A DNA stretch of 6,990 bases, taken from assembly GCA_025351065.1 (NCBI GenBank), contig JANXWQ010000088.1, positions 1-6,990 of the forward strand. The letters are read 5' to 3'. A program made the translations under genes and the position numbers. Positions 6,642 to 6,990 of this stretch are shown one piece after another (the stretch's first letter is position 1; each line of letters opens with the position of its first letter). This DNA comes from Chthoniobacter sp. Its GTDB lineage: Bacteria > Verrucomicrobiota > Verrucomicrobiia > Chthoniobacterales > Chthoniobacteraceae. The notes beneath the pieces are model-generated. The model was given only the letters and a program-made list of their open reading frames with translations. It was not told where the DNA came from and made no database searches.

Positions 6642-6990
6642 TTACGGCGCCGCGAATTCTGCCTTCACCCACGCCAGCGCCTCGTCGCGAGTGGTGAGCG
6701 TCTTTTCGAGCTGACGGCTTTCGACGGCTTCGAGGATTTCGGAAAAGCGCGGGCTGGGTTTCAGGCCGAGCGCGATGAGGTCGCGGCCGGTGATGAGCGG
6801 CGGCGGGATGAGCGGCTCGCTGGCGAATTCGGCGCGCTTGGCGTTGAGAAATTCGTAGTTGTCGAGCAGGCCGTGGCTGCTGGTGCAATCGACGCGGTGC
6901 AGCTCCAGCTCGTCGTCCATGTGCGGGCGGGCGAGGAAGCGTTTGACCTTGGCCACGCGCATCTGCTGCACGTCTTTGAAGACCATGTGG
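6642..6990 (-). CDS. CCA tRNA nucleotidyltransferase / poly(A) polymerase family, C-terminal end only
   Basis: These are the last 115 residues of a protein that continues past the right edge; the ATG at 6986 is internal, since the frame stays open to base 6990. The enzyme family adds or repairs the 3' CCA of tRNAs (some relatives polyadenylate RNA). The part seen is the C-terminal helical region, with FKDVQQMRVAKVKRFL near the start, ELHRVDCTSSHGLLDNYEFL in the middle, and the closing block PPPLITGRDLIALGLKPSP then RFSEILEAV and TLTTRDEALAWV. That order matches the C-terminus of bacterial CCA-adding enzymes as I know them. The N-terminal nucleotidyltransferase active site is outside the window, so CCA-adding cannot be told from poly(A) polymerase here. 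Its TAA stop lies one base from the TGA of the convergent ligase gene. Confidence 0.85.
   Translation of the reverse strand, partial: HMVFKDVQQMRVAKVKRFLARPHMDDELELHRVDCTSSHGLLDNYEFLNAKRAEFASEPLIPPPLITGRDLIALGLKPSPRFSEILEAVESRQLEKTLTTRDEALAWVKAEFAAP

Noticed and set aside
1..6990. Defence, mobile or CRISPR-type novel system
   Set aside because: No transposase, integrase, repeat array, terminal inverted repeat, toxin-antitoxin pair or nuclease motif was found; every substantial gene fits a known metabolic or envelope family.

Overview
The window is GC-rich bacterial chromosome and reads like ordinary, tightly packed DNA with six protein-coding genes. Two of them are cut by the window edges. 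I infer Verrucomicrobiota (or the wider Planctomycetota-Verrucomicrobiota group). The evidence is the secreted beta-propeller protein with a Trp-Pro-Gln-Trp-Arg-Gly-Pro start, typical of those phyla, together with weak Shine-Dalgarno signals and high GC. This is recognition from memory, not a database result.

Left part, plus strand: the 3' portion of polyphosphate kinase ppk1 (1-1968), then an 80-nt gap, then a secreted PQQ-type beta-propeller protein (2049-3353). Next is a 130-nt gap between convergent genes, holding an imperfect hairpin and a doubtful 27-codon ORF.

Middle, minus strand: a two-gene unit transcribed right to left. The first gene (5035-3920) is a tandem protein with two Lrp/AsnC-like modules resembling the siroheme decarboxylase family (AhbA/AhbB, NirD/L/G/H). 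Seven nucleotides after its stop begins a small lipoprotein (3912-3484) with a BamE/SmpA-like motif.

Right part: a 192-nt divergent intergenic region with two clean inverted repeats in the leader of the AhbA/B-like gene. It is followed by a plus-strand PaaK/CapK-type adenylate-forming ligase (5228-6640). One base after its stop, convergent on the minus strand, lies the 3' end of a CCA tRNA nucleotidyltransferase/poly(A) polymerase family gene (6642-6990).

The genes do not form one obvious pathway. They cover polyphosphate metabolism, an envelope or secreted propeller, a possible tetrapyrrole-related or regulatory protein with a lipoprotein, an acyl or aryl activating enzyme, and tRNA maturation. 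No stretch above 300 nt lacks a gene. I saw no tRNA, rRNA, CRISPR array, insertion sequence, phage gene or defence module. The items most worth a second look are the fused AhbA/B-like protein, its structured leader and its lipoprotein partner.
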